Assembly (NCBI GenBank): GCA_047967505.1
Contig: CM106538.1
Reading direction: 5' to 3' (one strand)
Length of the DNA: 64,000 bases
Origin: Dipteris shenzhenensis
Taxonomy: Eukaryota; Polypodiophyta; Polypodiopsida; Gleicheniales
Part shown: one piece after another, positions 37,325-48,871 of the stretch
Position numbering within the stretch: position 1 is the stretch's first letter
Layout: each line of letters begins with the position of its first letter
Position numbers and translations under genes: made by a program
The notes under the pieces: model-generated
The model's input: only the letters and a program-made list of their open reading frames with translations
The model's database searches: none
Told to the model about the DNA's origin: nothing

Positions 37325-38089
37325 TTCAAAAAATAGACAAGGCTCGGAGGTTTACAGGCAAATCTAGCAAGGAGGGTTGTTCTAAACCATTGCATATACC
37401 CAATAGCTATTTTTTATCTCTCCTATTGGTGCCCCTCCAAAAATAGGATTAGAAAAGTTTATAAGAGTCTGCAGATACTTCTTGTGGGGGGGCAAGTGAT
37501 ACAAGAACGAGAATATCAAAGGTCAAATGGTCCATTTGTACCAGACCCAGAAAAGAATGAAGGTTGGGAGTAATTAATATACAAAGGCTTCAAAGTAAAA
37601 ATGAAAGACAAATGGGAGTGGTTTCTAGATAGATTCAAAAAAAAATAGATAGGCTCGGAGGTTTACAGGCAAATCTAGTAGGGAGGAGGGTTGTTCTAAA
37701 CCATTGCATATACCCAATAGCTATTTTTTATATCTCCTATTGGTGCCCCTCCAAAAAAAGGATTAGAAAAGTTTATAAGAGTCTGCAGATCCTTCTTGTG
37801 GGGGGGAGTGATACAAGAAGGAAAATATCAAAGGTCAAATGGTCCATTTGTACCAGACCCAGAAAAGAATGAGGGTTGGGAGTAATTAATATACAAACTG
37901 TTGGCAGCATACAAACTGGCAACCACATGGATAATAAAAGCCATCACCTCTCCTGACAATGATTGGTCTAACCTCCTACTTAGAAAGTTTAAATTTGTTA
38001 GACCCTACAGGGCCCCTAGGTGGAAAGACTTTCCTCTACTCTCAACTATTGGTAACCCAGAACCCTGCTGCATGAGTAGATATGCATGA
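37325..38089 (+). pseudogene. LINE 3' fragments, duplicated
   Basis: Two near-identical segments, 37,325-37,597 and 37,633-37,899 (period ~311), encode in broken frames a LINE ORF2 stretch: GLQANLARRVVLNHCIYPIAIFYL (landmarks GLQANLAR and VLNHCIYPIA), a CPSKNRIRKVYKSLQILLVGG-like segment, and further TQKRMK. The second continues into an open stretch, 37,901-38,089, with AYKLATTWIIKAI and NLLLRKFKF, which fits the region downstream of the GGLG motif. Stops and frameshifts interrupt. The duplication followed or accompanied decay. Confidence 0.65.
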
Positions 38090-38330
38090 GTAGATAATAG
38101 ATATTAGTGGACAGATTACATGTCATGGGGCATATTGGAGCTTGATGACTATAGTGGTCATTTTATTTCATTGTAAATCTTTATTGGTTATTTTTATTGC
38201 ATTTGTACAAATATTTAAGCTCATTTATTGTCATAAAAAACCTTGTAAAGCCTTCTAGGCTATTTTTCACATTTATTGCCATATGAAGCACCTTGTATTA
38301 AACCCGACCATTCACTATTTAACGAGTATA
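38090..38330. repeat. Left member of the direct repeat flanking the copia element
   Basis: Shares GACAGATTACATGTCAT-like, TTTTATTTCATTGTAAA, TACAAATATTTAAGC and CCTTGTAAAGCCTTCTAGGC with 43,995-44,175. The copia element sits within or beside this older local duplication. Confidence 0.75.
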
Positions 38331-38646
38331 AGTGGGCTGCATAAGTGGATATCAGTGGAATAGCTTTTAGTGGGTAGATTGCATTGTTAGAGTTAGCTCA
38401 AATGTCCACCTCTCATGTAACCCACCAATATTCTGTGTACCCAATGTTGTAAGGCCCCCATATGAGGAGAAGCCATGATGGGTAATGAGTATAAGTGGGC
38501 TGCATAAGTGGATATCAGTGGAATAGCTTTTAGTGGGTAGATTGCATTGTTAGAGTTAGCTCAAATGTCCACCTCTCATGTAACCCACCAATATTCTGTG
38601 TACCCAATGTTGTAAGGCCCCCATATGAGGAGAAGCCATGATGGGT
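38321..38646. repeat. 163-bp tandem duplication across the copia 5' junction
   Basis: Units 38,321-38,483 and 38,484-38,646 differ at about one base. Each has 59 bp of host flank, the TGCAT target sequence and the first ~99 bp of the LTR. The first unit's partial LTR starts at 38,385. The second runs on into the complete 5' LTR. Confidence 0.95.
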
Positions 38647-39244
38647 ATCGAATATTGGGAGGGATCCCCAGTTTAGACACTGGAAGGGGTCTTAGAGTAG
38701 ACCAGATGGTTATGAGACGGCTTAGGAGCCAAGAGTAGATACCCGTCTGCAAAAAGGGGGGGTTCGGGGGGGCGATAGCCCCCCCGATAGCAGGGGGTCC
38801 AGGGGGCGCAGGCCCCCGGTGGGGGTCTGGGGGCAAAGCCCCCAGCGGCAGGGTCTGGGGGCTGCCGGTAGCCCCAGGCCCGATGGTATGACCTATGCGT
38901 GATCCTTCATCTGCCCGCCGGCATGTTTTCTGAAGGGTCGGCTGGTCTTCCAGGCCGACTGTCTATTAGGCCGACTGCCTATTACAAGGCCGACCGTCAA
39001 CCGATTTACACTATATAATAGTGGCCACCCCCTATCATCAGATCACCAGTTCTTCACGCTCATAGTCCTCCGTCCAGCATCTGTCTAGATCACCATCGAA
39101 GCTCTGTCTGTAGAGCGCACGGGTGGATAGCCAACCATCAGTTGTATCAGCAGTTTGGTATATCAGAATTTTTGTATTCTCTCCAGCTTTCCTTCGTGTA
39201 CTTGCGTTTTGTTGTTATCTTCCGCTGCGTACTATTTTCTTACA
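38548..39244 (+). repeat. copia 5' LTR
   Basis: 697 bp, TG...CA ends. It contains a G/C-rich hairpin region (38,753-38,880), a TATA-like box CTATATAATA at 39,011 and a downstream T-rich R/U5 part. Confidence 0.97.
39011..39020 (+). promoter_or_regulatory. TATA box in the copia 5' LTR
   Basis: CTATATAATA, about 230 bp before the LTR end. The identical box lies in the 3' LTR at 43,755-43,764. Transcription would start about 30 bp downstream (inference). Confidence 0.7.
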
Positions 39245-39258
39245 TGGTATCAGAGCTC
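39245..39258 (+). other. Primer binding site (tRNA-iMet)
   Basis: TGGTATCAGAGCTC begins directly after the 5' LTR. TGGTATCAGAGC is the usual plant copia site complementary to the 3' end of initiator tRNA-Met. Confidence 0.92.
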
Positions 39259-39324
39259 AGGCTATCTGAGTAACGACTTTATTGCAAGTTCAACGAGCTT
39301 TGTTAGCAAAGGCTACTAGGAGTG

Positions 39325-42300
39325 ATGGCTGCACCAACCCCGTTGCGAATTCGTCCACCTGCCTTCAATGAAGGCAAGCTCGATGGGACGAATTATACTT
39401 TGTGGAAATTCAAGATCAGCGCGATCTTGGATTCATACGAGCTTCTGGATACTGTTCTGGGATTGGATCCAGAACCGGTTGGATCACCGAATCCAAACAA
39501 CCCCAACGTCATAACGCCACCGAATGCAGATCTTCTTCGGGCATGGAAACGAAGGAACGCAGATGCACTCTGCGCTCTTGTTACCAGTTCAAGTGATTCT
39601 GTTTTGACTCTGATTCAGCATACAGACAAGGCAAGTGAGGCTTGGAACATACTGAAAGGTCAGTATGAAACGCGGAATCAGACCAGAATTCAAAATCTGG
39701 AGAATATGCTTGCTGCAGAGAGGTGCTCTGATGGAGAATCAGCTGAGACATTCATCACACGGATCAAGAATCTATGTGATCAGATGGCAGCGGTTGGGAT
39801 TACAAAGACCAGCGAAGAGTTGGCTAGAAGGTGCATTCGGATCCTTCCACAAAAGTACGATGCGTTGGTTACGACACTCTACATGCAGGTAAGAAATCCA
39901 CCCCTAACTTTTGAAGAGTTTAGCGCGATGCTTCTAGAGGAGGAGATGCGAATGAAGACCCGCGATGGCGGAAGTGATGCAGCATTCTCAACCACATCCA
40001 AAGGGAAGGGTGGAGAGAAGAAGAATGGTAAGAAGAAGAAGTTTTCAGGTAGGTGCCACTACTGCAACAAAAGCGGTCACATGATCAAGGATTGCAGAAA
40101 GAAGCAACAGGACGAAAAGAATGGCACTACACAGTCTTCTTCGAAAGGCAAGGAATCTGCCAATACAGTTGAAACTGAGTTGGAGCTATGGGTTGCAATT
40201 GAAGAAATATGCTCCTCAACAGAAGTTTCAACAACGAATGATTCGTGGCTCCTTGATAGTGGAGCGTCCCGTCACATGACCAGAAAGAAGGACTGGTATA
40301 GCTCTTTCAAGCCTCTACAAGAGCCCATGAACGTGACGGTCGGTAATAATGCAAAATGCCCTGTGGAAGGTACAGGTACTATCTCTCTTTCCATTCAAGA
40401 GGGTGAAACTAAAGAGCTTTCTGATGTATTACTAGTTCCTCAGCTAAAGAAGAATTTGCTTTCGGTTGCTGCAATAACTGATCGCAACTTGGAGGTGCGT
40501 TTCAAGAGGACCGGAGCAGAAATCCTTAATGCAGCGGGCAAGGTGGTCGGCAAGGCAGTAAGGAAGAACAATCTCTACGAGCTGACGGCACTAACAGTCT
40601 CTTCAGGAGTGGGCATCAGTAAGGTATGGCATGAAAGATTTGGTCATCTTAGTTATCCTATTCTTTTGGAAATGCAGAAAATAGGGATGGTTGCACACTT
40701 GCCTGCACTCTCAAAGGTGCACGAACCTTGTGAAGCTTGTATGATGGGCAAGCAACAAAGGAAGGCCTTTCCACATGAGAGCGGCTATCGGGCAAAGGCT
40801 CCTCTACAATTGGTTCATGCTGATCTCAGTGGGAAAGCTCCGACTCAAGCTTTGGGGGGATGTAACTACTATATGCTTATCGTCGACGACTACAGTAGAT
40901 ACATGTGGGTGTATTTTCTACGAGATAAGGCTGAAGCTCTTGGAAAATTCAAACAGTGGCAAAAGATGGTGGAAAACGAAAGCGGGCTGAAGGTAAAGAA
41001 GCTTCGCACGGATCGAGGAGGAGAGTTCCTGTCAAAAGAGTTCAACACATACTTGCAGGAGAATGGCATTAAGCGCCAACTCACAACTGCACATACTCCG
41101 CAACAAAATGGTGTTGTAGAGCGTCGCAATCGTACTGTCATGGAGATGGCACGATGCATGGCACTAGGTAAAGAACTGCCTAGGTCTTTTTGGGCTGAGG
41201 CAGTCAATACAGCAGTCTACATCCTCAATCGAAGCTTCACAAAGGCCTTGACGGGCAAAACACCTTTGGAGGCTTACTCAGGTAAAAAGCCTTCTGCTTC
41301 TCATTTCAGAACATTTGGATGTGAGTGCTTTGTTCATGTTCCAGATAGCACCAGAAAGAAATTAGATCCAAAGAGCAGAAAGTGTATCTTCATGGGCTAT
41401 AGCCAGGAGTCAAAGGCGTACCGGCTATATGATCCAGAGGCAAAGAAGATCGTGGTCAGTCGTGATGTGGTGTTTTGGGAACAGCCACATACAGTGGAGA
41501 AGGAGGTATGCCCTTCCACTTTATCATCAGCCGTAAAAGTAACTCACCTTGTGCCCATATCTAAAGCAGAGTTGCAGAATGAGGAGGAGTACTTCGAGGA
41601 ACAGACTCCACCAACACCACAACATGCCTTGGCTCCACAAGGTAAGCCACTTCCAAAGTGGGCAAGGCAGCTCTTTGATGAGAAGAATCCGGTTCCAGAC
41701 TTGGCGGAGTCATCTGCAGATGGACTTCGACGATCAAAGAGGATAGAGGAGCAGAAAAGGGCTTCTGAACACATAGTCAATATGGCCTTGATGGCTGAGA
41801 TTATGAAAGTTCAAGAGCCTATGAATTTGGATGAGGCAATGGCGGATCCAAATTGGAAAGCTGCCATGCAAGAGGAGTATGACAGCATCATGAAGAATCA
41901 GACTTGGGACTTGGTTGATCGTCCAGAAAAAAGGAAGATCATTGGTACCAAATGGGTATGGAAGGCCAAGTACAAATCTGATGGATCTTTGGAAAAGTAC
42001 AAGGCTAGGCTTGTTGCACAAGGATACTCTCAAGTTGAAGGCTTTGATTTTGAGGATTCCTTTGCTCCTACAGCAAGGATGACAACTATTCGGGTGGTAC
42101 TTGCCTTGGCTGCTCATAAGCAGTCGCCGGTGTTTCAAATGGACGTGAAATCTGCGTTCTTGAATGGACATCTCAAGGAGGAGGTATATGTGTTCCAGCC
42201 ACCAGGATTTGAGGTGCCCAATTCAGAGAACAAGGTTTGCAGACTAAAGAAGGCATTGTACGGGCTGAAACGGGCCCCAAGGGCATGGTACCAACGGATT

Positions 42301-43296
42301 GATAGCTTTCTCATATCTATTGGTTTCTCAAAAAGTGCTTCTGATGCTAACCTGTATGTTTGTAAGCAGGATGGCAAGTATGTGGTAATAGTCCTTTATG
42401 TGGATGACTTGATCATCACAGGAGATCATGAGAAGATGCTGCAACAGTTGAGGGAGTCGTTGAGTTCCGAGTTTGAAATGACAGATTTGGGGCTCATGCA
42501 CTTTTGCCTCGGCATTGAGGTTTGGCAAAAACCTGGCAGGATTTTCATCTCTCAGCAGAGATATGCTCGCGAGATCTTGAAGGCATTCGATATGACTGAG
42601 TGTAAGGACGTGGTCTCTCCCATGGAGGTGAATGGTAAGCTCTCAGTGGAGGATGCATCACCACTTGTCGACATCAAGGAGTATAGGAAACTTGTGGGGA
42701 GTCTCATTTTTCTGTGCAACACTAGACCTGATATCAGCTTTGCAGTTGGTGTACTTAGTAGGTTCTCAAATCAACCTCGAGAGAACCATTGGAAAGCAGG
42801 GATGCGTGTGCTAAAGTACGTGAAAGGTACACTAGAGTATGGCATTACCTACAGAGCAAGGAAGACCTTGGCGGGTTACTGTGACTCAGATTGGGCGGGA
42901 GATTGTGATTCTAGAAAGTCAGTTTCTGGATATTGTTTCTCACTTGGTTCAGGAGTGTTCTCTTGGATTAGCAAGAAGCAACCAACAGTGGCACTATCTT
43001 CGACGGAAGCTGAGTACAAGGCAGCATGCATTGCTGCTTGTGAAGCAGTTTGGCTAAGGAGGATCCTGCAAGACATAGGAGTTCCAATCGTCGAAGATGC
43101 GACGATTCTAAAATGCGACAATCAGAGTTGCATGGCCATCACAAAGAATCCTGTGTTCCATGCTCGTACAAAGCACATAGAGATCCAGTATCACTACGTA
43201 CGAGAGCTCATCGAGGATGGAGTCATAGAGCTGGAGTATTGTCCCACAGAGGACAATTGCGCAGACATCTTCACGAAGGCTCTTGGGGGGTGTTAG
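39325..43296 (+). CDS. copia Gag-Pol polyprotein, intact
   Basis: 1,323 residues in one frame from ATG 39,325; the upstream GTG at 39,322 is not needed. Gag (UBN2-like) is ~1-240, with YTLWKFKI near 26 and [10 protein letters not shown] zinc knuckle C-X2-C-X4-H-X4-C spans C244-C257. The aspartic protease motif is DSGASRH (D311). The pre-integrase HHCC-type motif runs from H436 to C469/C472. The integrase triad is D500, D563 and E599, with 35 residues between the last two. RVT_2 reverse transcriptase covers ~850-1,100 with [13 protein letters not shown] and YVDD at 1025-1028. RNase H is ~1,180-1,315, with [16 protein letters not shown] and ADIFTKAL. The stop codon (43,294-43,296) lies inside the first six bases of the 3' LTR. 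All catalytic residues checked are present, so the element may be autonomous. Confidence 0.97.
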   Translation: MAAPTPLRIRPPAFNEGKLDGTNYTLWKFKISAILDSYELLDTVLGLDPEPVGSPNPNNPNVITPPNADLLRAWKRRNADALCALVTSSSDSVLTLIQHTDKASEAWNILKGQYETRNQTRIQNLENMLAAERCSDGESAETFITRIKNLCDQMAAVGITKTSEELARRCIRILPQKYDALVTTLYMQVRNPPLTFEEFSAMLLEEEMRMKTRDGGSDAAFSTTSKGKGGEKKNGKKKKFSGRCHYCNKSGHMIKDCRKKQQDEKNGTTQSSSKGKESANTVETELELWVAIEEICSSTEVSTTNDSWLLDSGASRHMTRKKDWYSSFKPLQEPMNVTVGNNAKCPVEGTGTISLSIQEGETKELSDVLLVPQLKKNLLSVAAITDRNLEVRFKRTGAEILNAAGKVVGKAVRKNNLYELTALTVSSGVGISKVWHERFGHLSYPILLEMQKIGMVAHLPALSKVHEPCEACMMGKQQRKAFPHESGYRAKAPLQLVHADLSGKAPTQALGGCNYYMLIVDDYSRYMWVYFLRDKAEALGKFKQWQKMVENESGLKVKKLRTDRGGEFLSKEFNTYLQENGIKRQLTTAHTPQQNGVVERRNRTVMEMARCMALGKELPRSFWAEAVNTAVYILNRSFTKALTGKTPLEAYSGKKPSASHFRTFGCECFVHVPDSTRKKLDPKSRKCIFMGYSQESKAYRLYDPEAKKIVVSRDVVFWEQPHTVEKEVCPSTLSSAVKVTHLVPISKAELQNEEEYFEEQTPPTPQHALAPQGKPLPKWARQLFDEKNPVPDLAESSADGLRRSKRIEEQKRASEHIVNMALMAEIMKVQEPMNLDEAMADPNWKAAMQEEYDSIMKNQTWDLVDRPEKRKIIGTKWVWKAKYKSDGSLEKYKARLVAQGYSQVEGFDFEDSFAPTARMTTIRVVLALAAHKQSPVFQMDVKSAFLNGHLKEEVYVFQPPGFEVPNSENKVCRLKKALYGLKRAPRAWYQRIDSFLISIGFSKSASDANLYVCKQDGKYVVIVLYVDDLIITGDHEKMLQQLRESLSSEFEMTDLGLMHFCLGIEVWQKPGRIFISQQRYAREILKAFDMTECKDVVSPMEVNGKLSVEDASPLVDIKEYRKLVGSLIFLCNTRPDISFAVGVLSRFSNQPRENHWKAGMRVLKYVKGTLEYGITYRARKTLAGYCDSDWAGDCDSRKSVSGYCFSLGSGVFSWISKKQPTVALSSTEAEYKAACIAACEAVWLRRILQDIGVPIVEDATILKCDNQSCMAITKNPVFHARTKHIEIQYHYVRELIEDGVIELEYCPTEDNCADIFTKALGGC
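43273..43290 (+). other. Polypurine tract region (copia)
   Basis: ACGAAGGCTCTTGGGGGG ends at the base before the 3' LTR. The GGGGGG run (43,285-43,290) is the likely plus-strand primer. It also codes for the last residues of the polyprotein. Confidence 0.75.
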
Positions 43297-43988
43297 AGTT
43301 AGCTCAAATGTCCACCTCTCATGTAACCCACCAATATTCTGTGTACCCAATGTTGTAAGGCCCCCATATGAGGAGAAGCCATGATGGGTATCGAATATTG
43401 GGAGGGATCCCCAGTTTAGACACTGGAAGGGGTCTTAGAGTAGACCAGATTGTTATGAGACGGCTTAGGAGCCAAGAGTAGATACCCGTCTGCAAAAAGG
43501 GGGGGGTTCGGGGGGGCGATAGCCCCCCCGATAGCAAGGGGTCCGGGGGGCGCAGGCCCCCGGTGGGGGTCTGGGGGCAAAGCCCCCAGCGGCAGGGTCT
43601 GGGGGCTGCCGGTAGCCCCAGGCCCGACGGTATGACCTATGCGCGATCCTTCATCTGCCCGCCGGCATGTTTTCTGAAGGGTCGGCTGGTCTTCCAGGCC
43701 GACTGTCTATTAGGCCGACTGCCTATTACAAGGCCGACCGTCAACCGATTTACACTATATAATAGTGGCCACCCCCTATCATCAGATCACCAGTTCTTCA
43801 CGCTCATAGTCCTCCGTCCAGCATCTGTCTAGATCACCATCGAAGCTCTGTCTGTAGAGCGCACGGGTGGACAGCCAACCATCAGTTGTATCAGCAGTTT
43901 GGTATATCAGAATTTTTGTATTCTCTCCAGCTTTCCTTCGTGTACTTGCGTTTTGTTGTTATCTTCCGCTGCGTACTATTTTCTTACA
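43291..43988 (+). repeat. copia 3' LTR
   Basis: 698 bp, about 99% identical to the 5' LTR, followed by the TGCAT target duplication. It contains the polyprotein stop codon. Confidence 0.97.
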
Positions 43989-44338
43989 TGCATCAGTTGG
44001 GTATCAGTGCACAGATATCAATGGATGGATAGATTACATGTCATCACGAAGATTGGAGCTTTATCACTAGAGGGCATTTTATTTCATTGTAAAGCTTTAT
44101 TGGCTAATTTTCTTACATTAATACAAATATTTAAGCCTTGTAAAGCCTTCTAGGCTATTTCCCACATTTATTGCTATAAAATACTTTGTAAAGTCCTCTC
44201 CACTATTGGTTACATTTATTGCCATATTAAGCCTTGTAAAGCCTTTTGGGCTATTTCCCACATTTATTGTATCAAGTCTTGTATATTGTACTTTACTTAT
44301 ATGTATCTAAATTCTTCATTATCTTTTCTTGTAGGATT
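43989..44338. repeat. Right member of the flanking repeat, with an internal 45-50-bp tandem motif
   Basis: Homologous to 38,090-38,330. The phrase CTTGTAAAGCCTTYTRGGC, then TATTTCCCACATTTATTG, is repeated about three times between 44,130 and 44,275. TTTTCTTGTAG at 44,324-44,334 resembles a 3' splice site just before the next coding stretch. Confidence 0.75.
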
Positions 44339-47300
44339 ATGGAGCAATCAACTAATGTGGGGGCTAGTCTAAATGACTCTAAGATTAGAGCATGGGTCTC
44401 TGATGTCACTTTGAATTTGAAAGGAAAGGAATATAGCCCAAATGGCTTTGGTAGGTGGACTCGATATCACATCGGCAGAAGAGCTTGGTTTCTTCATCAA
44501 AAGGAAAAGAGAATCTTTCTACTTATGTCAAAAAGGGAGTTCAATGATGTTGATGATCCATGGGATGCTACATTCTCTAAGAAAGATATGACTTCAAGCC
44601 TTGTAGTAGGCATAATGATAGAGCCAAAAGAGGCTTTTATGGATATTTTCACAAAGAGTTCAGATCCTGAAGTTGGCGGTCTTCATTTTGTTGTGTCAAG
44701 GAGAGACTCAAAGACCTTTGTGATGCATCCTCCTCAACCATCAAAGTTTCCAGAGCTGCCAAGTGCATTGGAGGCTCTTGCATATACTGGGGAGTGATTT
44801 CCTAGTGTGGTGGCAAAAAGGATGCATGCAAAGATTATGTTTGAGTACTTTCAAGATGCACAATATGCACCTCAGATTCAAGGATCTTCACATGAAGGAG
44901 ATCAAGCACAGACTTCGATGCAAGGGCAAGAAGAACATGCACACTGTCACAAACGTGTAGAACATGGGCGCAAACTTCTAGAGCAAGAAATGGTGGATGT
45001 CACTAAGGATGATAAACACAAGCCTTGAGTGCACTGGAATTAAAAAAATTTGAAGAAGATGAAGGTGGATCCACTGCAGTTATGCTAGAAGCTCTTGCTA
45101 GCAAACCACGATGTGAAATGCAAAAGGCTAGTACTATAAGAGCCATGGTTCCAAGCATTAGAAAAAGGCATCGTCCCACTATAAAGAAAGATCATGTGGA
45201 TGGAAAACGGTTAAAAGAAGAGAAAGATGAAGAAGACTCAGAAGCTAAAGCTGAAGATGATCAGAATGAACTCACATCAATCAAAAATCTCAATCTACAT
45301 CTCAATGAAGCAGTAACAGATGATGATGTGGGATATATCTGGGGTCAAAGGACATGGTTTGTGAATGCCAGAGATGTGGAAGCTGCAGCTGTCTTTACTA
45401 ATAGCCGAAACCTTGATATGTCCTATGCACTGCAAATATATGAGGCTTTGAGAGATGGAAAGAAACTTGTGGCAAGCAACGTGGTCCTGCATCCGATAAT
45501 GTTTTGTCCAATCAAAAATATCTTTTGGATCAAATTACATTTATAGGGCCTACACATTTCAAGGAAACGTTCACTTAATTCTTTAAAGACACTCTTAAAA
45601 ATATTCCACATGAACAAGGCCAAGAGGCCCACAAGGTGAGAATATGTTGAAGGAAGCAAAGAAGGAATTCCTCCTTAATTGCAGATTCCAGCCCATTGAT
45701 GGTCAACATTGGGCTTATGATGCTTGTCATCAGATCGCCAAAGAAGCAAAGGAGGTCAAAAGACTCACTTCAGAACAATTTGCAAAGATATCTTCATTCC
45801 ATTGTTATCCTGCAACCATCTGTATATTCAAGCATGAGATCAAGTATTTGATTGAGTCCAAAAGATTTAATCATTATGTCCATGGAAAGCGTAAGATATC
45901 CTCAACATCAAAGGTCTTACAGAAGGCAAGGGTTGTATGGACAACATTTGGTTCTCCAAATCCTGATTTGAAGAGAAAGGTCACAAAAGCAGATGCCGAC
46001 ACACTCACAAACTTCTATACTTCTTTGAGTGTAGTTGTGCCTAGGGGAACTCAAGAGTGAGAAGAAAATATGACAAGCCTCAAGGCGGTGAGAGACAGAT
46101 ATGCCGACTACACTTCCATCATTTTTTGTCCTGTTGAAGTGTTCAATGAGATGCTTGAAGTGTGCATTGCATGTGAGTGTGGAGAGTTGAATTATGAAGC
46201 TCCTTTGTTTGTCTCCAGAAAGTCAAAGGTAATTAATAAGAAGGAGTTGACGATAAGGATATGGAGGCCTATAAAGTACTTACATGACAAGTATGCATCC
46301 ATGGCAGCACAGAAACTTTTAAAGAAAGAATGGTTTTTGGAAAGAAAGACAAAGACCACTGCTTGGAAGAATGTATCAATGTACAAGTGAGGCGTGATGC
46401 AGTGCATAGTGCCATTAAGTATTTGCTGTCAGAGAAACAAATCCCACTTAGTCATTGTAACATTGACTATAATGTGGTCAAGCATATAGCTTCTTTGTCA
46501 ACATCCAAGGTAAAGCTATGGGCAAACAAGTGGATTAAAAAGGATGAAGATGGGTCAGAAATAGTAACCTCTTACATGAGAAAAGAAATCCCACAACAAG
46601 TGGTTGCATATGTGGAAAGATTAATCAACGAGATAAGGATGCTAACAGACATGCACCAAAGCTTTCAATTCAATGTAGAGGTTATGTCAGAGTCTCGAAA
46701 GCTTGTGAACTTCAAGGGAGTTTCAGAAGATGACTTCATCAAGAATGAGTCAGCATGGGACAAGCCAAAACTATTCTTCATCAATGAAGTTTCTAGCGAT
46801 GATATCCATAACTTCATTGATAGAATAGTATATACCACCATTAGCAAGTGGCAATTTGCAACATTGTCATTTTTGTTGATAAACAAGACAAAGAAGCCAT
46901 GGAGGTTACTCTAGAGTGAGCATATTCATTAGATTTAAAGATCTATAGTGGTGTTTATGCAGCAAAGAGAGGCAAGAGAGAATGTGGCATAGCGATTCAA
47001 TCTCTTAAATCATTCTTCTCGTGTATGCGGAGTCCCAACCCTGATCACTCCTTACAAAAGAACATAAGAGGGAATTCAAATAATTTGAGATTGATGCTAG
47101 AAGAGCAAGATATTCCCAAGTCCATAAATTATCAAAAAAACAACTATGGAAGTCTGGCAAAAAGTGGGAGTCTCTTGTTACCATGGTGGAGAATTTGCTA
47201 CCGATAAGTTGGGAGGTCACCTTGTGCAGGATGGGATATTTATTTGAGGATCTCCTTAGAAAAGGGAACTCTACAAATATTATTGAAAACAAGAATTTCA

Positions 47301-47515
47301 TGGCCTATTTTCAGCTTCAAGCAGATCTAACCACAAACTATGAAAAAGAGGTAGAGCACAAGGAGACTGATGACATGGATGATGACCTTGAAGATCATAA
47401 TGTCCCAATTGATGATGATGAAAAGATGGACTTACATGACCCATTCAGAGAGAGGTTGGTCGATGAAGAGAAAGATGATGATGCCTTCTTTGATAATTAT
47501 GGCTTGCAGGGTTAA
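44339..47515 (+). pseudogene. Large decayed multi-exon gene, unrecognised family
   Basis: Coding-like stretches follow in one direction with changes of frame. 44,339-44,797 (ATG; KIRAWVSDVTLNLKGKEYS, RWTRYHIGRRAWF) ends at an in-frame TGA, and the same frame resumes to 45,028. 45,025-45,546 (acidic/KE-rich, then RTWFVNARDVEAAAVFTN). 45,644-46,060 (KKEFLLNCRFQPIDGQHWAY). 46,070-46,390. 46,330-46,914. 46,920-47,207 (RSPNPDHSLQKNIRG). 47,183-47,515 (ends in an Asp/Glu-rich run). Peptides look selected rather than random, so this was a protein of about 1,000 residues. I do not recognise its family. It lies directly before C48-like protease exons that may be its C-terminus. It could be a host gene or a transposon gene. 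Confidence 0.6.
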
Positions 47516-47638
47516 GTAAAAAGGCCACTACTACAATACTTAGCGGTATGAACTCTCTATTTCTCAACTAAATACCATTTTTAAAATAAGATTTAAATTT
47601 AAAGATAATGAATCTAATCTCTCATATTTGTTTACAGG

Positions 47639-48871
47639 CAATAGAGGGAGAAGAAATGGATGAAGTCAATATGGAGGCACTCCCTTCTACTTTAGCAATG
47701 CAACCACCTCTAAATTTGGTTGAAGAATCCCATGAGCACAAGAGCTTTGAAGACACCATGGAAAAGCAGAATGACCGCAAACATAGAATACAGGCTATGA
47801 CAGAGTCCCATTCTGCAAATTTAGCTACATTGGATAAAATGGAAAGCTCATTTGAAGTTAGGGTTGTTTTGAAACGAGAACCTCAATATTTGAGCTTTGG
47901 TAGAGAGGAGGTTTCAATCCTCTTCAATCCTTTAAAAGAGGTTAATGACAATGTTATCCTGGCCATTCTCAGGTAATGTTTGTTTATTTGTTGCTACTTC
48001 AATGAGATAACATTTGTTTATTTGTTTACAGTGTAGTTATATCTCAGTTTCCTAGTGCAGAATGCAGAATCAAATTCTATGAGCTAATGTTTGTTTATTT
48101 CTTGGTGTAGTGTAGTTATTTCTTAGCTTCCTAGTGCAGGATCATGTCTACATGCTCGATTCTCTCCTTTCTTAGCTTCCTAGTGCAGGATCATGTCTAC
48201 ATGCTTGATTCTCTCCTTTCTTCTATTATTAACTCTCCTCAAAAGACTATAGAAGATGTTTGTACCTGGTTAAGCCCTTTGAATTTAGATGGGGTGCAAG
48301 TCATCTTTATGCCTTATCATGAGGAGTATCAACTCCAACTTTATTTTTACTATTTCTTTGGCAAGTTTGTGTTAAACAATAATCATTTTTGATCTGGTCA
48401 TGTAGCTCACATTGGAGTCTAATCGCTTGGGACCTTAAAGTCAACCATTTATGGTTTGTGAATTCAATGGAAGGCTATCATGCCAACTCCCCAAGGTAAT
48501 TATTCTCTTAATATTTTTGTTACTTTCTTATTTTGTATCTTATGATCATGACATATTAATATATTTCATATGTCATGATGGACAGTGCTGCATATCGGCT
48601 AGTATCTACTATCACAACAACCAGGGAGTAATAAGACCAAGTAGAATTCCAATGATGTCTACCAGTGGAGCAAAAAGATGGGCACAGTTGTGGGTGGAGA
48701 GTTGCCTACAACTGCATGTTGTTTCTTAGAGAGATTTTTGATTTGGAGTTACCAGTCAAAATGGAATCATATACAGAAGCCGATCTACTAGTGTTTCATG
48801 CTGAGAGTATTCTGTGTCTAACTGGTACCATTGGGAAACAACCTAAATATATGAGTACATTGCAGCATGTA
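47639..48871 (+). pseudogene. C48/Ulp1-like protease exon set, copy 1
   Basis: Four exons. Exon a (47,639-47,972) ends RVVLKREPQYLSFGREEV...AILR at a GTAATG donor. Exon b starts at 48,140 or 48,189 (the acceptor is duplicated) with DHVYMLDSLLSSIINS. Exon c (~48,402-48,498) carries HWSLIAWDL and WFVNSM. Exon d (48,586-48,871) carries EQKDGHSCGWRVAYNCML. His in HW and the Gln...Cys in Q-x6-C fit the C48 (Ulp1/SENP) catalytic layout; Asn occupies the place of the usual Asp. A frame change in exon d, before the EQKDG motif, suggests it is broken. Confidence 0.6.
48125..48222. repeat. 49-bp tandem duplication over a splice acceptor
   Basis: AGCTTCCTAGTGCAGGATCA starts at 48,125 and again at 48,174 with one difference over 49 bp. 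Each copy contains the GTGCAG acceptor and the first codons of exon b. Confidence 0.92.

Larger units (their letters stand above)
38548..43988 (+). mobile_element. Complete Ty1/copia LTR retrotransposon
   Basis: A 5,441-bp element flanked by TGCAT target duplications (38,543-38,547 and 43,989-43,993). LTRs of 697 and 698 bp begin TGTTAG and end TTACA. They differ at about six substitutions and one G-run indel. There is a tRNA-iMet primer site, one uninterrupted polyprotein and a polypurine tract. The domain order protease, integrase, RT, RNase H is the copia order. Coding intactness and LTR similarity point to a recent insertion. Confidence 0.97.
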
